DNA of 64,000 bases from Oenococcus kitaharae. GTDB taxonomy: Bacteria > Bacillota > Bacilli > Lactobacillales > Lactobacillaceae. Positions 1 to 9,006 of this stretch are shown here, piece after piece; positions within the stretch are counted from its first letter, which is position 1; the number at the start of each line of letters is the position of its first letter. A program made the translations under genes and the position numbers. Location: NCBI RefSeq assembly GCF_025758695.1, contig NZ_JANJQP010000002.1, positions 372,001 to 436,000 on the forward strand, given 5' to 3'. The notes below the pieces were generated by a model. It searched no databases and had not been told where the DNA came from. It saw nothing but the letters and a program-made list of their open reading frames with translations.

Positions 1-76
1 CCTGTTCGCGCAGGATTTTGACAACACCTGTAGCGACAGTGCCAAGACCAAAAATACCGATTCGATAACTTTTCAT
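1..76 (-). CDS. hom: homoserine dehydrogenase, N-terminal fragment (runs off the window)
   Basis: The reverse strand from 76 reads MKSYRIGIFGLGTVATGVV, the Rossmann-fold start of homoserine dehydrogenase with the GxGxVxxGV NAD(P)-binding loop. The enzyme reduces aspartate semialdehyde to homoserine on the way to threonine and methionine. Only about 25 residues lie in the window. It is divergent from thrC, which uses homoserine phosphate, so the two probably form one threonine locus. No Shine-Dalgarno site precedes the ATG. Instead TGT-TAGCAT (minus strand, 91-83) ends six bases before it, which suggests a leaderless mRNA. Confidence 0.85.
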   Translation of the reverse strand, partial: MKSYRIGIFGLGTVATGVVKILREQ

Positions 77-130
77 GAACAAATGCTAACACGAAATCCG
101 CCTTTCTGCTATTATGACCGCAGAGGTTAT
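77..130. promoter_or_regulatory. divergent hom/thrC promoter region
   Basis: On the plus strand TGC-TATTAT (107-115) is an extended -10 box. It would start thrC mRNA near 122, leaving a leader of about nine bases that begins with AGAGG. On the minus strand TGT-TAGCAT (91-83) sits six bases from the hom ATG. Neither has a convincing -35 box. The call is by pattern only. Confidence 0.5.
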
Positions 131-1594
131 ATGAAATTTCAAAGTACGCGTGGCAATGCGCCGGCCGTCAGCGGCCTGCAGGCGCTGATAAACGGTTTGG
201 CGCCGGACGGCGGCCTATATGTGCCGCAAGCTTTCCCGAAGATTGATTTTAATTGGGACCAGTTGGCAAAAGCCGATTATTTTCAAATTGGGCAGCTGGT
301 TCTCTCGACCTTTTTTGACGAATTCAGCCAAGGAGAGCTAGCGGATTTTCTGCATCAAGCCTATGCACAATTCGATAGGCCGGAGATCGTCAAAGTCCAT
401 GCCTTAGATGGCAAACGGCAGCTTCTAGAGCTTTTTCACGGTCCAACACTGGCTTTTAAGGATATGGCTTTATCGCTGCTGCCTTATTTATTGACGGCGG
501 CTGTTAAAAAGACCGGCCAAAAGGATGTTTTGGTTATTCTGACGGCCACTTCTGGGGACACGGGCGGTGCAGCCTTGCAAGGATTTAGCGATATCGGCCA
601 GACACAGATTGTTGTTTACTATCCATCAGTTGGCGTCTCGGCTTTGCAGCGTCAGCAAATGACGACAACGCCAGGTCAAAATGCGCATGTTGTGGCGGTT
701 GAAGGCAATTTTGACGATGCTCAGCGTGTTGTTAAAAAACTGCTGGCGGATCCTGAATTGGCCAAACAGATGCAGACGGCCGGCTTGCGTTTTTCTTCGG
801 CCAATTCGATTAACATTGGCCGCTTAGTCGCACAGGTTATTTACTATATCTATGCCTATGCGCAGCTGCTCAAATCCGGTCGTCTCAAGTCTGGTGAAAA
901 ACTGGACGTGACCGTACCAACTGGTAATTTTGGTGATATTCTAGCGGCTTACTGGGCTAAAAAGCTTGGTTTGCCATTAGGCAAATTAACAGTCGCTTCC
1001 AATGCCAATCATGTTCTGACAGATTTTTTTGCCAGCGGAATTTACAATGCCAAACGCGATTTTCATGTCACGACCAGCCCGGCCATGGATATTCTGCTCT
1101 CCAGCAACCTGGAACGTCTGCTTTTTGATGTTGCGGGTGCTGAAAAGACGCGTCACTGGATGGCCGATTTAGCTGACAAGCAAACCTTTACAGTCGACGA
1201 CAAAACCCTTGACTTGCTGCAGCAGTCTTTTAACGCAGCTTTTGCTGATGTTGACCAGACCAGCCAGACGATCAAAGAGACTTTCAGGGATCATGATTAT
1301 TTATTGGATCCGCATACGGCCGTGGCTGTTTACGCAAATCAGCAGTTTACGACTCAGCGGCAGCAATTAATTGTTTCAACGGCCAGTCCTTTCAAGTTTG
1401 CAGAAATTGTCCTATCGGCACTAGGCCAAAAGCCGGCTGATGATCCGGCCGCGAATCTCAAACAAGTCGCGCAAATTGCCAAGCTGCCTGTGCCGGCTGC
1501 GATCGCAGACTTGTTTACAAAAAAAGTCCGTTTTCACGAACAATTAACAATTGATCAATTAGGAGAAGATTTAAAAGCCAGCCTTGGCCTTTAA
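131..1594 (+). CDS. thrC: threonine synthase
   Basis: Converts O-phosphohomoserine to threonine with pyridoxal phosphate. The 487-residue protein starts MKFQSTRGNAPAVSG, typical of the family. It carries the PLP-lysine motif FKDMAL and the phosphate-binding ATSGDTGGAA loop. I chose ATG 131 because family similarity starts there and AGAGG lies just upstream; an upstream ATG at 83 overlaps the promoter. It is divergent from hom and convergent with the aspartokinase gene, whose stop overlaps the last bases of thrC. Length is normal for the bacterial enzyme. Confidence 0.93.
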   Translation: MKFQSTRGNAPAVSGLQALINGLAPDGGLYVPQAFPKIDFNWDQLAKADYFQIGQLVLSTFFDEFSQGELADFLHQAYAQFDRPEIVKVHALDGKRQLLELFHGPTLAFKDMALSLLPYLLTAAVKKTGQKDVLVILTATSGDTGGAALQGFSDIGQTQIVVYYPSVGVSALQRQQMTTTPGQNAHVVAVEGNFDDAQRVVKKLLADPELAKQMQTAGLRFSSANSINIGRLVAQVIYYIYAYAQLLKSGRLKSGEKLDVTVPTGNFGDILAAYWAKKLGLPLGKLTVASNANHVLTDFFASGIYNAKRDFHVTTSPAMDILLSSNLERLLFDVAGAEKTRHWMADLADKQTFTVDDKTLDLLQQSFNAAFADVDQTSQTIKETFRDHDYLLDPHTAVAVYANQQFTTQRQQLIVSTASPFKFAEIVLSALGQKPADDPAANLKQVAQIAKLPVPAAIADLFTKKVRFHEQLTIDQLGEDLKASLGL

Positions 1595-2970
1595 TCTTCT
1601 TTTTTTGCATGGCCGTTTTCAAAGTGTGCGTCATAAATGGCCCGGACAGCTTTGGCCTCGTCTTCAGGCTTGACGCCCAGCATAATCGAAATTTCCGAAG
1701 CACCCTGATTGACCATGGTCAAGGAGACGCCGGCATCGCGCATAGGGTCGACGACGTCTGATATAGCCCCGACACGATTAATCAAGCCCTCACCGACAAC
1801 CATGATAATCGCATAATCGTTTTTCCATTCCAATGCGTCGGGCTGAATTTCTTCTTGAATCCGCTGTGTCAGTTTTTCTTTGCGGCCGCCTGTAAGCTGT
1901 TTTTTATCAAAAATAATCGTGATGTCGTCAATTCCTGAGGGCATGTGCTCATATGAGATATTCAGATCGGCGAGAATCTTTAAAATACTTGCTGTAAAAC
2001 CAACTTGGCGATTAATCAGGTAACGATGGATGTATATGGCCTGGAAATGATTGGCGCTGGCAATACCTGTGATTTTATTTTTGTGTGTCAGCCTGGCGCG
2101 CGGGACGATCATGGTACCGGCCGCTTCGGGATGGTTCGTGTTTTTCACATTAATCGGAATATTGCCTTCGATGGCCGGCAGAATAGCTTCATCGTGGAAA
2201 ACGGCAAAACCTGCATAACTGAGCTCACGCATCTCGCTAAAAGTCATCTCATGAATCGGTGCTGGATTGTCGACGAGTTTTGGATTGACCGCGTAAATTG
2301 AATCGACGTCCGTGAAGTTTTCATAGAGATCGGCATCCAGCCCGCGAGCCAAAATTGCGCCCGTAATATCAGAACCGCCGCGAGAAAAAGTGTTGATCAA
2401 GCCGTCTTTGGTAATACCAAAAAAGCCGGGGAAGATAATAATTTCGTCGTCAGCGATTTTTGTCTGAGCGATTTTGGCATAGGAAGCCGGCAGAATCTGG
2501 GCATTTCTGGCTTCTTTGGAAACAGTCATCCCGATAGCCATGGGTGTCAGCATACGCGCTTTTAGGCCGACTTGATTGAAGACGGCCGTGATTAAACGGG
2601 CGGACATATACTCGCCCTGTGCTGATAAAGCAGCTTGGCAGAAAACGTCAGAAGGGTAGGATGCTTGGGTAATTTGGAACAAATGTGTTTTCAATTCTGT
2701 TAGAATTTCTGGATCCAATTGGAAAAAAGCCGCGATTTGGGTATAGCGTTGGAAAATACTGTCATAGATATCCTGCGGGTCTTCCCGATTTAAGACGGCT
2801 TGCGCCAAGTCCAAAAGCAGATCCGTAATTTTCCTATCACCACTAAAACGTTTTCCGGGAGCTGAAACCACAATGACACGCCGAGCCGGATCGCTTTTGA
2901 CAATCTTGATGACTTTTAAGATTTGATCGCCGTTTGCAAGAGAACTTCCGCCAAATTTCACGATTTTCAT
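1591..2970 (-). CDS. aspartate kinase
   Basis: Phosphorylates aspartate, the first step to threonine, methionine and lysine. The 459-residue protein begins MKIVKFGGSS, the invariant kinase motif, and has SRGGSDITG in the substrate site. The C-terminal part (from about residue 300) has paired ACT-type segments, including MVVGEGLINRVGAISDV, for amino-acid feedback. It lies tail-to-tail with thrC with a 4-base overlap. Upstream, TAGAAT (minus strand, 2983-2978) ends seven bases before the ATG with no ribosome-binding site at a normal distance, so a leaderless start is likely. Which paralogue it is (lysC or thrA type) cannot be told. Confidence 0.92.
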   Translation of the reverse strand: MKIVKFGGSSLANGDQILKVIKIVKSDPARRVIVVSAPGKRFSGDRKITDLLLDLAQAVLNREDPQDIYDSIFQRYTQIAAFFQLDPEILTELKTHLFQITQASYPSDVFCQAALSAQGEYMSARLITAVFNQVGLKARMLTPMAIGMTVSKEARNAQILPASYAKIAQTKIADDEIIIFPGFFGITKDGLINTFSRGGSDITGAILARGLDADLYENFTDVDSIYAVNPKLVDNPAPIHEMTFSEMRELSYAGFAVFHDEAILPAIEGNIPINVKNTNHPEAAGTMIVPRARLTHKNKITGIASANHFQAIYIHRYLINRQVGFTASILKILADLNISYEHMPSGIDDITIIFDKKQLTGGRKEKLTQRIQEEIQPDALEWKNDYAIIMVVGEGLINRVGAISDVVDPMRDAGVSLTMVNQGASEISIMLGVKPEDEAKAVRAIYDAHFENGHAKKED

Positions 2971-3049
2971 AAGCCTTATTCTAACCGAAAAACCGACGGC
3001 TTGAAATGACGAATGTTCGGAATCTGCTGTTAATTATATTTTTTTTTAG

Positions 3050-3073
3050 TAGAATATTAGCGAAAGGAGATTT
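3050..3073 (+). promoter_or_regulatory. purR promoter -10 box and ribosome-binding site
   Basis: TAGAAT at 3050-3055 is the likely -10 box, with a weak CTGTTA about 17 bases upstream. AAAGGAGA at 3063-3070 is a strong Shine-Dalgarno site before ATG 3074. This gives a short but ordinary leader, unlike several neighbours. Confidence 0.5.
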
Positions 3074-3928
3074 ATGAAAACACCTCGAGCTGAACGTTTA
3101 GTTGATATGACCCGTTATCTAATGGAAAGGCCGCGGACATTGGTCCCGCTGACTTTTTTTGCCAATCGTTTTTCTTCGGCTAAGTCATCAATTTCCGAAG
3201 ATTTGACTATTTTAAAAAAAACACTGAAAGAGCGCGGTGTTGGCTTGTTAGAGACAATTCCTGGTGCAGCTGGCGGTGCTAAATTCTATCCTTATATTCT
3301 GGAGCGAGAAGCTGACGAATTTGTTAACGACATGTTAAAACAAGTTAACGATGAGACCCGTGTTCTGCCAGGCGGCTACGTCTATTTGTCTGATCTTTTA
3401 GGTCAGCCGGCTATTTTGCGCCAAGTCGGCCGCATTATTGCCACCGAATATCTGGATATGGATATTCAAGCCGTTATGACAGCTGCGACCAAGGGTGTTC
3501 CGATGGCAGCCGCTGTTGCGGCTCAATTGAATGTACCTTTTGTGATCGTCCGTTCCGGAGAAAATAAAGTGACCGAAGGCCCAACTGTTTCAGTTAATTA
3601 TCTGACCGGTTCTTCCAAACATGTTGAAAAAATGGAATTGTCCCGCCGTAGCCTGCCGACAGGATTAAATATCTTAATTGTCGATGACTTCATGAAAGCC
3701 GGTGGTACGATCAACGGCATGAAGACCTTGGCTAAAGAATTCGATTCTCACGTTAAAGGTGTAGCTGTGTTTGCTGAAGGGCGTGCCCGCCAGCGGCAGG
3801 TAGATGATTTTACGTCGCTTTTGCACGTTGATACAAATCTGGATTCCGGTGAAGTGATCAAAGTGCAGATTGGCAACTACAAGGAAAATATATTCCGAGG
3901 AAGGGAAAACCGAAGTGTCCGAAATTGA
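3074..3928 (+). CDS. purR: pur operon repressor PurR (Gram-positive type)
   Basis: A 284-residue regulator of purine synthesis genes, responding to PRPP. The N-terminal 75 residues form a winged helix (ERLVDMTRYLMERP...). The rest is a phosphoribosyltransferase fold with the PRPP-binding motif ILIVDDFMKAGGTI near residue 200. It belongs to the B. subtilis/L. lactis PurR family, not the LacI-type E. coli PurR. It overlaps glmU, an order often seen in Firmicutes. Confidence 0.93.
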   Translation: MKTPRAERLVDMTRYLMERPRTLVPLTFFANRFSSAKSSISEDLTILKKTLKERGVGLLETIPGAAGGAKFYPYILEREADEFVNDMLKQVNDETRVLPGGYVYLSDLLGQPAILRQVGRIIATEYLDMDIQAVMTAATKGVPMAAAVAAQLNVPFVIVRSGENKVTEGPTVSVNYLTGSSKHVEKMELSRRSLPTGLNILIVDDFMKAGGTINGMKTLAKEFDSHVKGVAVFAEGRARQRQVDDFTSLLHVDTNLDSGEVIKVQIGNYKENIFRGRENRSVRN

Positions 3929-5204
3929 TGTAGTCATTCTTGCGGCCGGTAAGGGCAGCAGGATGAAAGATAATTTTCCCAAGCCGCTGCATGAGGTTGC
4001 CGGTCTGCCGATTTTAGAGTGGGTCTGCCGCGCTGTGAGAAAAATTGAGCCGCATAAAATTATTGCGGTTCAATCCGCGAGCGAAGATTTTGCATCTTAT
4101 GTTGACGAGACAGTTGTTCAAGCCCAGCAATTAGGGTCTGCTGATGCTTTGCAGGCAGCTTTTTCTAAAGTTGATGCCGAAAAAATTCTCGTGATTAACG
4201 GTGACATGCCGCTGGTAACAGGTGATGTTTTAGCTGATTTGGTTGCAAAAGGCGAGGGCTTCGATGCGGCTGTTTTGACGACAATTTTGAAGCATCCTTT
4301 TGGTTACGGCCGGATTATTCCTGTTGGACAACGCAATGTCGTTGAACAAATCGTCGAAGAAAAAGACGCCACTGATGACCAGCGTCAAACTCAGCTGATC
4401 AATTCCGGCATTTATCTTTTTCGGACAGAATATATTAAACGCACCATTTCACAAGTCACAGCTAATAATGCGCAAAAAGAATTTTATCTGACTGATGCGC
4501 TGCCTGGTGCCCGAATTGTTCAAGCAGACGACTGGCGCGATTTATTAGGCGTTAATGACCAAAAACAATTGGCGGATGCTAATCAACTGGCTCGCAAACG
4601 CATCAACGAACAGTTAATGGCCAATGGCGTCTCGATGATTGACCCGCAAAGCACCTATATCGATGCCAATGTCGTCGTCGGTGCCGGCACTGTTATCAAA
4701 CCCGGTACCGTGATTGAGCGTGATTCTGTGATTGGTGCTGATAATGAAATTGGCCCCTATGCCCATTTGCGTGAAAAGACAGTTACAGGTACGGATGTCC
4801 ATATTGGTAATTTTGTCGAGACAAAAAATGCTGAAATCGGTGCCCATACGCATATCGGCCATTTGACCTATGTCGGGGATGCTCGAATTGGCGAATCTGT
4901 CAATATTGGTGCAGGGACGATTTTCGTCAATTACGATGGCAAAAATAAGCACATTACCAAGGTCGGCGACCATGCTTTTATCGGCAGCAATACAAAACTG
5001 ATTGCGCCGGTCGACATCGCTAGAGAAGCAATTACGGCAGCCGGATCGACGATTACAGCTGATGTTGCCGAGCACGCGATGGGGATTGCACGTCAGCGTC
5101 AGACGAATAAGCCGGAATTCTGGGACCGTTTGCCGCATGAAGATTTTGCCCAGGCTTATCGAGAGAAAAAACGCCAGGAGAACCAGGCACCAGACGAAAG
5201 CTGA
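3915..5204 (+). CDS. glmU: bifunctional UDP-N-acetylglucosamine pyrophosphorylase / glucosamine-1-phosphate acetyltransferase
   Basis: Makes UDP-GlcNAc for peptidoglycan and teichoic acids. The N-terminal domain has LAAGKGSRMKDNFPKPLHEV, the nucleotidyltransferase signature. The C-terminal half (from about residue 250) is a left-handed beta-helix of hexapeptide repeats ending with GxxxFVNYDGKNK and IGSNTKLIAPV, the acetyltransferase site. I place the start at GTG 3915, 14 bases inside purR, because GAGGAAGGG (3897-3905) sits nine bases upstream and homology starts at VSEIDVVILAAG. An in-frame ATG at 3870 would add 15 unrelated residues. The 429-residue length is slightly short for GlmU but the domains look complete. 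Confidence 0.93.
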   Translation: MSEIDVVILAAGKGSRMKDNFPKPLHEVAGLPILEWVCRAVRKIEPHKIIAVQSASEDFASYVDETVVQAQQLGSADALQAAFSKVDAEKILVINGDMPLVTGDVLADLVAKGEGFDAAVLTTILKHPFGYGRIIPVGQRNVVEQIVEEKDATDDQRQTQLINSGIYLFRTEYIKRTISQVTANNAQKEFYLTDALPGARIVQADDWRDLLGVNDQKQLADANQLARKRINEQLMANGVSMIDPQSTYIDANVVVGAGTVIKPGTVIERDSVIGADNEIGPYAHLREKTVTGTDVHIGNFVETKNAEIGAHTHIGHLTYVGDARIGESVNIGAGTIFVNYDGKNKHITKVGDHAFIGSNTKLIAPVDIAREAITAAGSTITADVAEHAMGIARQRQTNKPEFWDRLPHEDFAQAYREKKRQENQAPDES

Positions 5205-5210
5205 ATAAGT

Positions 5211-5239
5211 TTGCAGTCAGCTTCAATGTGTTTTATATT
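5211..5239 (+). promoter_or_regulatory. putative promoter of the ECF transporter operon
   Basis: TTGCAG (5211-5216), a 17-base spacer and TATATT (5234-5239) fit a sigma-A promoter. The remaining leader of about 55 bases is too short for a classic FMN or TPP riboswitch, and none is recognisable. Confidence 0.45.
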
Positions 5240-5303
5240 AATTCAGTCTACTAAGTTATGTCGGTAGATTTGTTTGCGCAATAATTTTTAAAAATGGAGA
5301 TTG

Positions 5304-5873
5304 ATGATGCAGGATAAGAAGAAGAGTTGGATCAGCGTCAGGGATGTCGTTGCTATTGGTATCGGAACTGCTGTTTTTTTCGTTTTGATGCGTTTCGTTG
5401 CTATTCCAACGCCGGTCGCAAATACGACGATTAACTTAGCAGAGCCATGGCTGGCTTTGATCGGCGCTATTTTTGGTCCGATTGTCGGTTTGTTTGTCGG
5501 ATTTATCGGTCACGCCTTAAATGACACAGTTGCCGGGTGGGGCGTCTGGTGGACTTGGGTCTTTGCTGATGGTGTTTTGGGCCTGCTGCTTGGATTGGCA
5601 AAACGCTATTTAAAGCTGGATACAGAGACATTGACCAGTAAAAAATTGTGGTTTTTCAATATCTGGCAGGTGATTGCCAACGTGATTGCTTGGTTTGTGA
5701 TTGCACCTTTGGGTGATATTGTTGTCTATCGCCAGCCAGCAGCTAAAGTATTTCTTCAGGGTTTTTGGGCCGGAATCGGTAATATGGTCGGCATTGCAAT
5801 TGTAGGAAGCATCCTGCTTGTTGCATACAGCCGTACGAGAACTCGCACCGGATCATTAAAGTCTGAAAAATAA
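5304..5873 (+). CDS. ECF transporter S component, UPF0397 family
   Basis: A membrane substrate-binding subunit of an energy-coupling-factor vitamin transporter. The protein of about 189 residues has five or six hydrophobic segments and the family-typical start VAIGIGTAVFFVLMRFVAIPTP and LIGAIFGPIVGLFVGFIGHALND. The following genes encode the double ATPase and the EcfT partner, so the set forms a complete dedicated transporter. The substrate is uncertain: related proteins are labelled riboflavin or thiamine-precursor transporters by annotation. ATG 5304 or 5307 may be used; GGAGA (5296-5300) fits 5307 slightly better by spacing. Confidence 0.82.
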   Translation: MMQDKKKSWISVRDVVAIGIGTAVFFVLMRFVAIPTPVANTTINLAEPWLALIGAIFGPIVGLFVGFIGHALNDTVAGWGVWWTWVFADGVLGLLLGLAKRYLKLDTETLTSKKLWFFNIWQVIANVIAWFVIAPLGDIVVYRQPAAKVFLQGFWAGIGNMVGIAIVGSILLVAYSRTRTRTGSLKSEK

Positions 5874-5876
5874 TTC

Positions 5877-7568
5877 ATGCCAGCGATCGAATTTCAAAAG
5901 GTTAATTTTAAATATCGTGTTCAGAGCCAAGCTACATTGCATAATGTTAGCTTTGCTTTTGATTATGGGCAAAAAATCATTATCGCCGGCCCCTCAGGAT
6001 CTGGCAAGACAACGATTGGCCACTTGATTAACGGCCTGATTCCGCAAAGTGTCCCTGGTGAGTATTCAGGCAGTATTCTGATTAATGGCAAAGATGCTGC
6101 CAAAATGGATATTTTTCAGCTCTCTTTTGAAGTCGGTACTGTCCTGCAGGATACGGACGCCCAATTTGTCGGCATGACCGTAGCTGAAGACGCCGCTTTT
6201 CTTTTAGAGAATGAGAATACAGAACATAGCCAATTACTTGCGCAAACAGAGAACTGGTTAAAAGAATTAAATTTAGAAGCCCTGAAGAAACATTCACCTC
6301 AAGAACTTTCTGGCGGTCAAAAACAACGTGTCAGCATGGCCGGTGTTTTAAGTTCCGACAGTAAAATTTTGCTGTTTGATGAACCACTGGCTAATTTAGA
6401 TCCGGCTTCCGGCCGTTTGGCGATTCAATTGATTGCCGATCTGCAAAAGAAGCTCGGCTTGACTGTGATTATTATTGAACACCGTTTGGAAGAAGCCTTG
6501 AGGATTCAAGCAGACAAGCTTTTAGTGATTGATCATGGCAAAATTATTGCAAATGATATACCCGATCGTGTCTTAACAAGTGCTGCAGTCATTTCGGCCG
6601 GCCTTCGTGAACCTTTATATATCACAGCCATGCGCGATGCCGGCGTGGATTTAAACAAAATCGCACATATTACGGATTTAGCCTCACTGGATCACCAGGC
6701 AATCAAGCGTCAGCTGAGTGTCTGGCTTGAGAAAAAACAGCCCGACAAGACTAAAAAATCCAGGGAGCCTATTCTATCCATTCAGCATTTATCTTTTGCT
6801 TACCCGAAACAGGCTGTGTTTTCTGATTTGAACCTGACATTTCCTGCTGGGCAGATGACCGCCATCGTTGGGAAAAACGGGTCAGGCAAATCGACATTTT
6901 CCAATCTTGTGACCGGCTTTTTGAAGCCTGATAGCGGCCGGATTTTGTTTGATAACCAGCCCCTAGATGGCCAGTCAGTCAAAGAACGGGCCGATAAAAT
7001 TGGCTACGTGCTTCAAGATCCAAATCAGATGATCAGCCAGAATATCGTTTACGATGAAGTGGCTTACGGGCTAAAATTGCGTGGCCTGTCTGATGACCAG
7101 ATCCAGGCTAAGACACGGACCATGCTGGAAGTAGCCGGCTTGGATAATATGCGTCATTGGCCGATTTCAGCTTTGAGCTTTGGCCAGAAAAAACGTGTCA
7201 CAATTGCTTCAGTGCTGGTACTTGCGCCGAGAGTGCTCATATTAGACGAACCGACTGCTGGACAGGACTATCTCAACTACCGATCACTGATGAATTTTGT
7301 GGCAGAACTGAATCGCACACAAGATTGTTCGATCATTGTGATCACACACGACATGCACCTGATGCTGGAATACACAGATCGTGCCATTGCACTCGTAGAC
7401 GGACAGGTGATTGCTGACATGGCACCGGCCGAACTGCTCAATGATCCGGCCCTATTAAAACGCGCCTCGCTTGCTCCGACCAGTCTTTACGATTTAGCTG
7501 AATCGACTGGTCTAGATGCTGTTGCTTTATCTAAAAGGCTGGTACAAGAGGAGATGACTCGTGGCTGA
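5877..7568 (+). CDS. ECF transporter duplicated ATP-binding protein
   Basis: A 563-residue protein holding two ABC ATPase domains in tandem. It would energise the ECF transporter formed with its neighbours. Domain 1 has Walker A GPSGSGKTT and signature LSGGQKQRVSM with ILLFDEPLANLDP. Domain 2 has GKNGSGKST, a variant signature LSFGQKKRVTI and VLILDEPTAGQD. The fusion of the two EcfA-like halves is typical for UPF0397 operons. It starts three bases after the S component stop and no ribosome-binding site is obvious, so translation is probably coupled. It overlaps the next gene by eight bases. Confidence 0.9.
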   Translation: MPAIEFQKVNFKYRVQSQATLHNVSFAFDYGQKIIIAGPSGSGKTTIGHLINGLIPQSVPGEYSGSILINGKDAAKMDIFQLSFEVGTVLQDTDAQFVGMTVAEDAAFLLENENTEHSQLLAQTENWLKELNLEALKKHSPQELSGGQKQRVSMAGVLSSDSKILLFDEPLANLDPASGRLAIQLIADLQKKLGLTVIIIEHRLEEALRIQADKLLVIDHGKIIANDIPDRVLTSAAVISAGLREPLYITAMRDAGVDLNKIAHITDLASLDHQAIKRQLSVWLEKKQPDKTKKSREPILSIQHLSFAYPKQAVFSDLNLTFPAGQMTAIVGKNGSGKSTFSNLVTGFLKPDSGRILFDNQPLDGQSVKERADKIGYVLQDPNQMISQNIVYDEVAYGLKLRGLSDDQIQAKTRTMLEVAGLDNMRHWPISALSFGQKKRVTIASVLVLAPRVLILDEPTAGQDYLNYRSLMNFVAELNRTQDCSIIVITHDMHLMLEYTDRAIALVDGQVIADMAPAELLNDPALLKRASLAPTSLYDLAESTGLDAVALSKRLVQEEMTRG

Positions 7569-8394
7569 TAATTCTTTTAGCTTGGCTTATAAAAATCGTG
7601 GAACTTGGCTGGATCGTTGCAGCGGTGCCAGTAAACTGCTGGGTTTTGTGCTGCTGTCTGGCATTGCCATGATCGTTTTAGACACACGTTTTCTGATTTT
7701 TCTTGTGATTCTATCTTTGATTTTGCTGAAAATCAGTCGCGTGAAAATGTCAGAAGTGGCCGCTTTGATGAAGCTGGTGCTTGTGTTTATGGCTATTAAT
7801 CTGGTCATGATTTATGTCCTTGCGCCAAATTATGGCAGTCAGATTTATCAATCCAAAGATATTTTATTGGGCAGCGGCTATTTCGCTTTGACACAGCAGG
7901 AATTGTTGTATTTGGTCAACATTGGCCTGGAATATATCGTAGCTGTTCCACTGGCTTTGATTTTTCTGCTGACAACCAATCCATCTGAATTCGCAGCCAG
8001 CCTGAACCGCATCGGCATTCCTTATAAAATCAGTTATTCGGTCTCGTTGGCCTTGCGTTATATTCCTGATGTGACACGCGAATATCACCAGATCAGCTTG
8101 TCCCAGCAGGCCAAAGGTAACGAGATTTCTAAAAAAGCACCATTTTTCAAACGCTTGAAGGGTGCTTCGGCCATTCTTGTGCCCTTATTGTTAAGCTCGA
8201 TTGATCGGATTGAATCTGTCAGCCAAGCTATGGAACTACGCCGTTTTGGTGCCAAAAAGAGACGCAGCTGGTATTTCTCTGAGAAACTGAAAGCACTCGA
8301 CTGGGCCGTCTTGTCGTTTGTCTTGTTAATTGTGATTTTTGGGTTTATCCTGATAATTGTCAATGGCGGACGATTTTGGAATCCGTTCCATTGA
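7561..8394 (+). CDS. ECF transporter transmembrane protein EcfT
   Basis: The membrane coupling subunit, 277 residues, with hydrophobic segments at about 28-60, 72-90, 115-140 and 238-260. The cytoplasmic coupling region holds Ala-Arg-Gly-like motifs ([10 protein letters not shown] and [10 protein letters not shown]) that contact the ATPases. The start is GTG 7561, with GAGGAGA just upstream, inside the end of the ATPase gene. It is the third gene of the S-A-T operon. Confidence 0.88.
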   Translation: MADNSFSLAYKNRGTWLDRCSGASKLLGFVLLSGIAMIVLDTRFLIFLVILSLILLKISRVKMSEVAALMKLVLVFMAINLVMIYVLAPNYGSQIYQSKDILLGSGYFALTQQELLYLVNIGLEYIVAVPLALIFLLTTNPSEFAASLNRIGIPYKISYSVSLALRYIPDVTREYHQISLSQQAKGNEISKKAPFFKRLKGASAILVPLLLSSIDRIESVSQAMELRRFGAKKRRSWYFSEKLKALDWAVLSFVLLIVIFGFILIIVNGGRFWNPFH

Positions 8395-8404
8395 AGGAGG
8401 CTCT

Positions 8405-8947
8405 ATGACAGACGAAATTCAAACGGCTATCTTTGCCGGCGGTTGTTTCTGGTGCATGGTCGAACCCTTTGATTCACTTCCTGGTATTATCAAAGTGCGT
8501 TCCGGCTATACAGGCGGCCATGTCGACAACCCCACTTATGAGCAGGTCTCGTCACACACGACCGGTCATACCGAAGCAGTTAAAATCTGGTTCGATCCAG
8601 CAAAAATGTCTTATGAAAAACTGGTCGAACTTTATTGGCAAGTGACTGATCCCACGGATGCGGGTGGCCAATTCCAAGATCGCGGCGATAATTATCGACC
8701 GGTCATCTTTGTCAATTCACCAGAACAGCGCCAAATTGCTGAGGCTTCTAAAAAACAATTAGCTGCTTCAGGGACATTTGGCGATGACCCGATCGTGACA
8801 ACAATTGAAGATGCCCAGACTTTCTGGGATGCTGAAGATTATCATCAAGATTTTTACAAATACCATCAAGCACGCATGGCGTTACAGGATATGCAGCGTG
8901 ACCATTTCATCAAACAACATTGGGACACCAGCAAAAGTGCTGATTAA
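8405..8947 (+). CDS. msrA: peptide-methionine (S)-S-oxide reductase
   Basis: Repairs oxidised methionine in proteins. The catalytic motif GCFWC lies at residues 13-17, followed by family blocks [22 protein letters not shown] and EDYHQDFY. The protein has 180 residues, normal for MsrA. ATG 8405 is chosen because AAGGAGG (8394-8400) stands five bases upstream. It follows the EcfT gene by ten bases and may be cotranscribed, then ends at a strong terminator. Confidence 0.94.
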   Translation: MTDEIQTAIFAGGCFWCMVEPFDSLPGIIKVRSGYTGGHVDNPTYEQVSSHTTGHTEAVKIWFDPAKMSYEKLVELYWQVTDPTDAGGQFQDRGDNYRPVIFVNSPEQRQIAEASKKQLAASGTFGDDPIVTTIEDAQTFWDAEDYHQDFYKYHQARMALQDMQRDHFIKQHWDTSKSAD

Positions 8948-8965
8948 GCTGATGCTGTTTCCAAT

Positions 8966-9006
8966 AAAAAAAGCTTCAGGCCTTAAATTGCCTGAAGCTT
9001 TTTTTA
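8966..9006. terminator. bidirectional Rho-independent terminator after msrA
   Basis: AAGCTTCAGG (8971-8980) pairs with CCTGAAGCTT (8991-9000) over a ten-base loop, flanked by A and T runs, so it can serve msrA and the convergent YczE-like gene. Confidence 0.88.

Noticed and set aside
4614-5138. 174-residue antisense frame within glmU
   Set aside because: Lies wholly within the hexapeptide-repeat part of glmU, no start signals, sequence is not protein-like.
5205-5303. Possible FMN or TPP riboswitch before the ECF transporter
   Set aside because: The gap is about 95 bases, none of the conserved cores is visible, and a normal promoter fills part of it.
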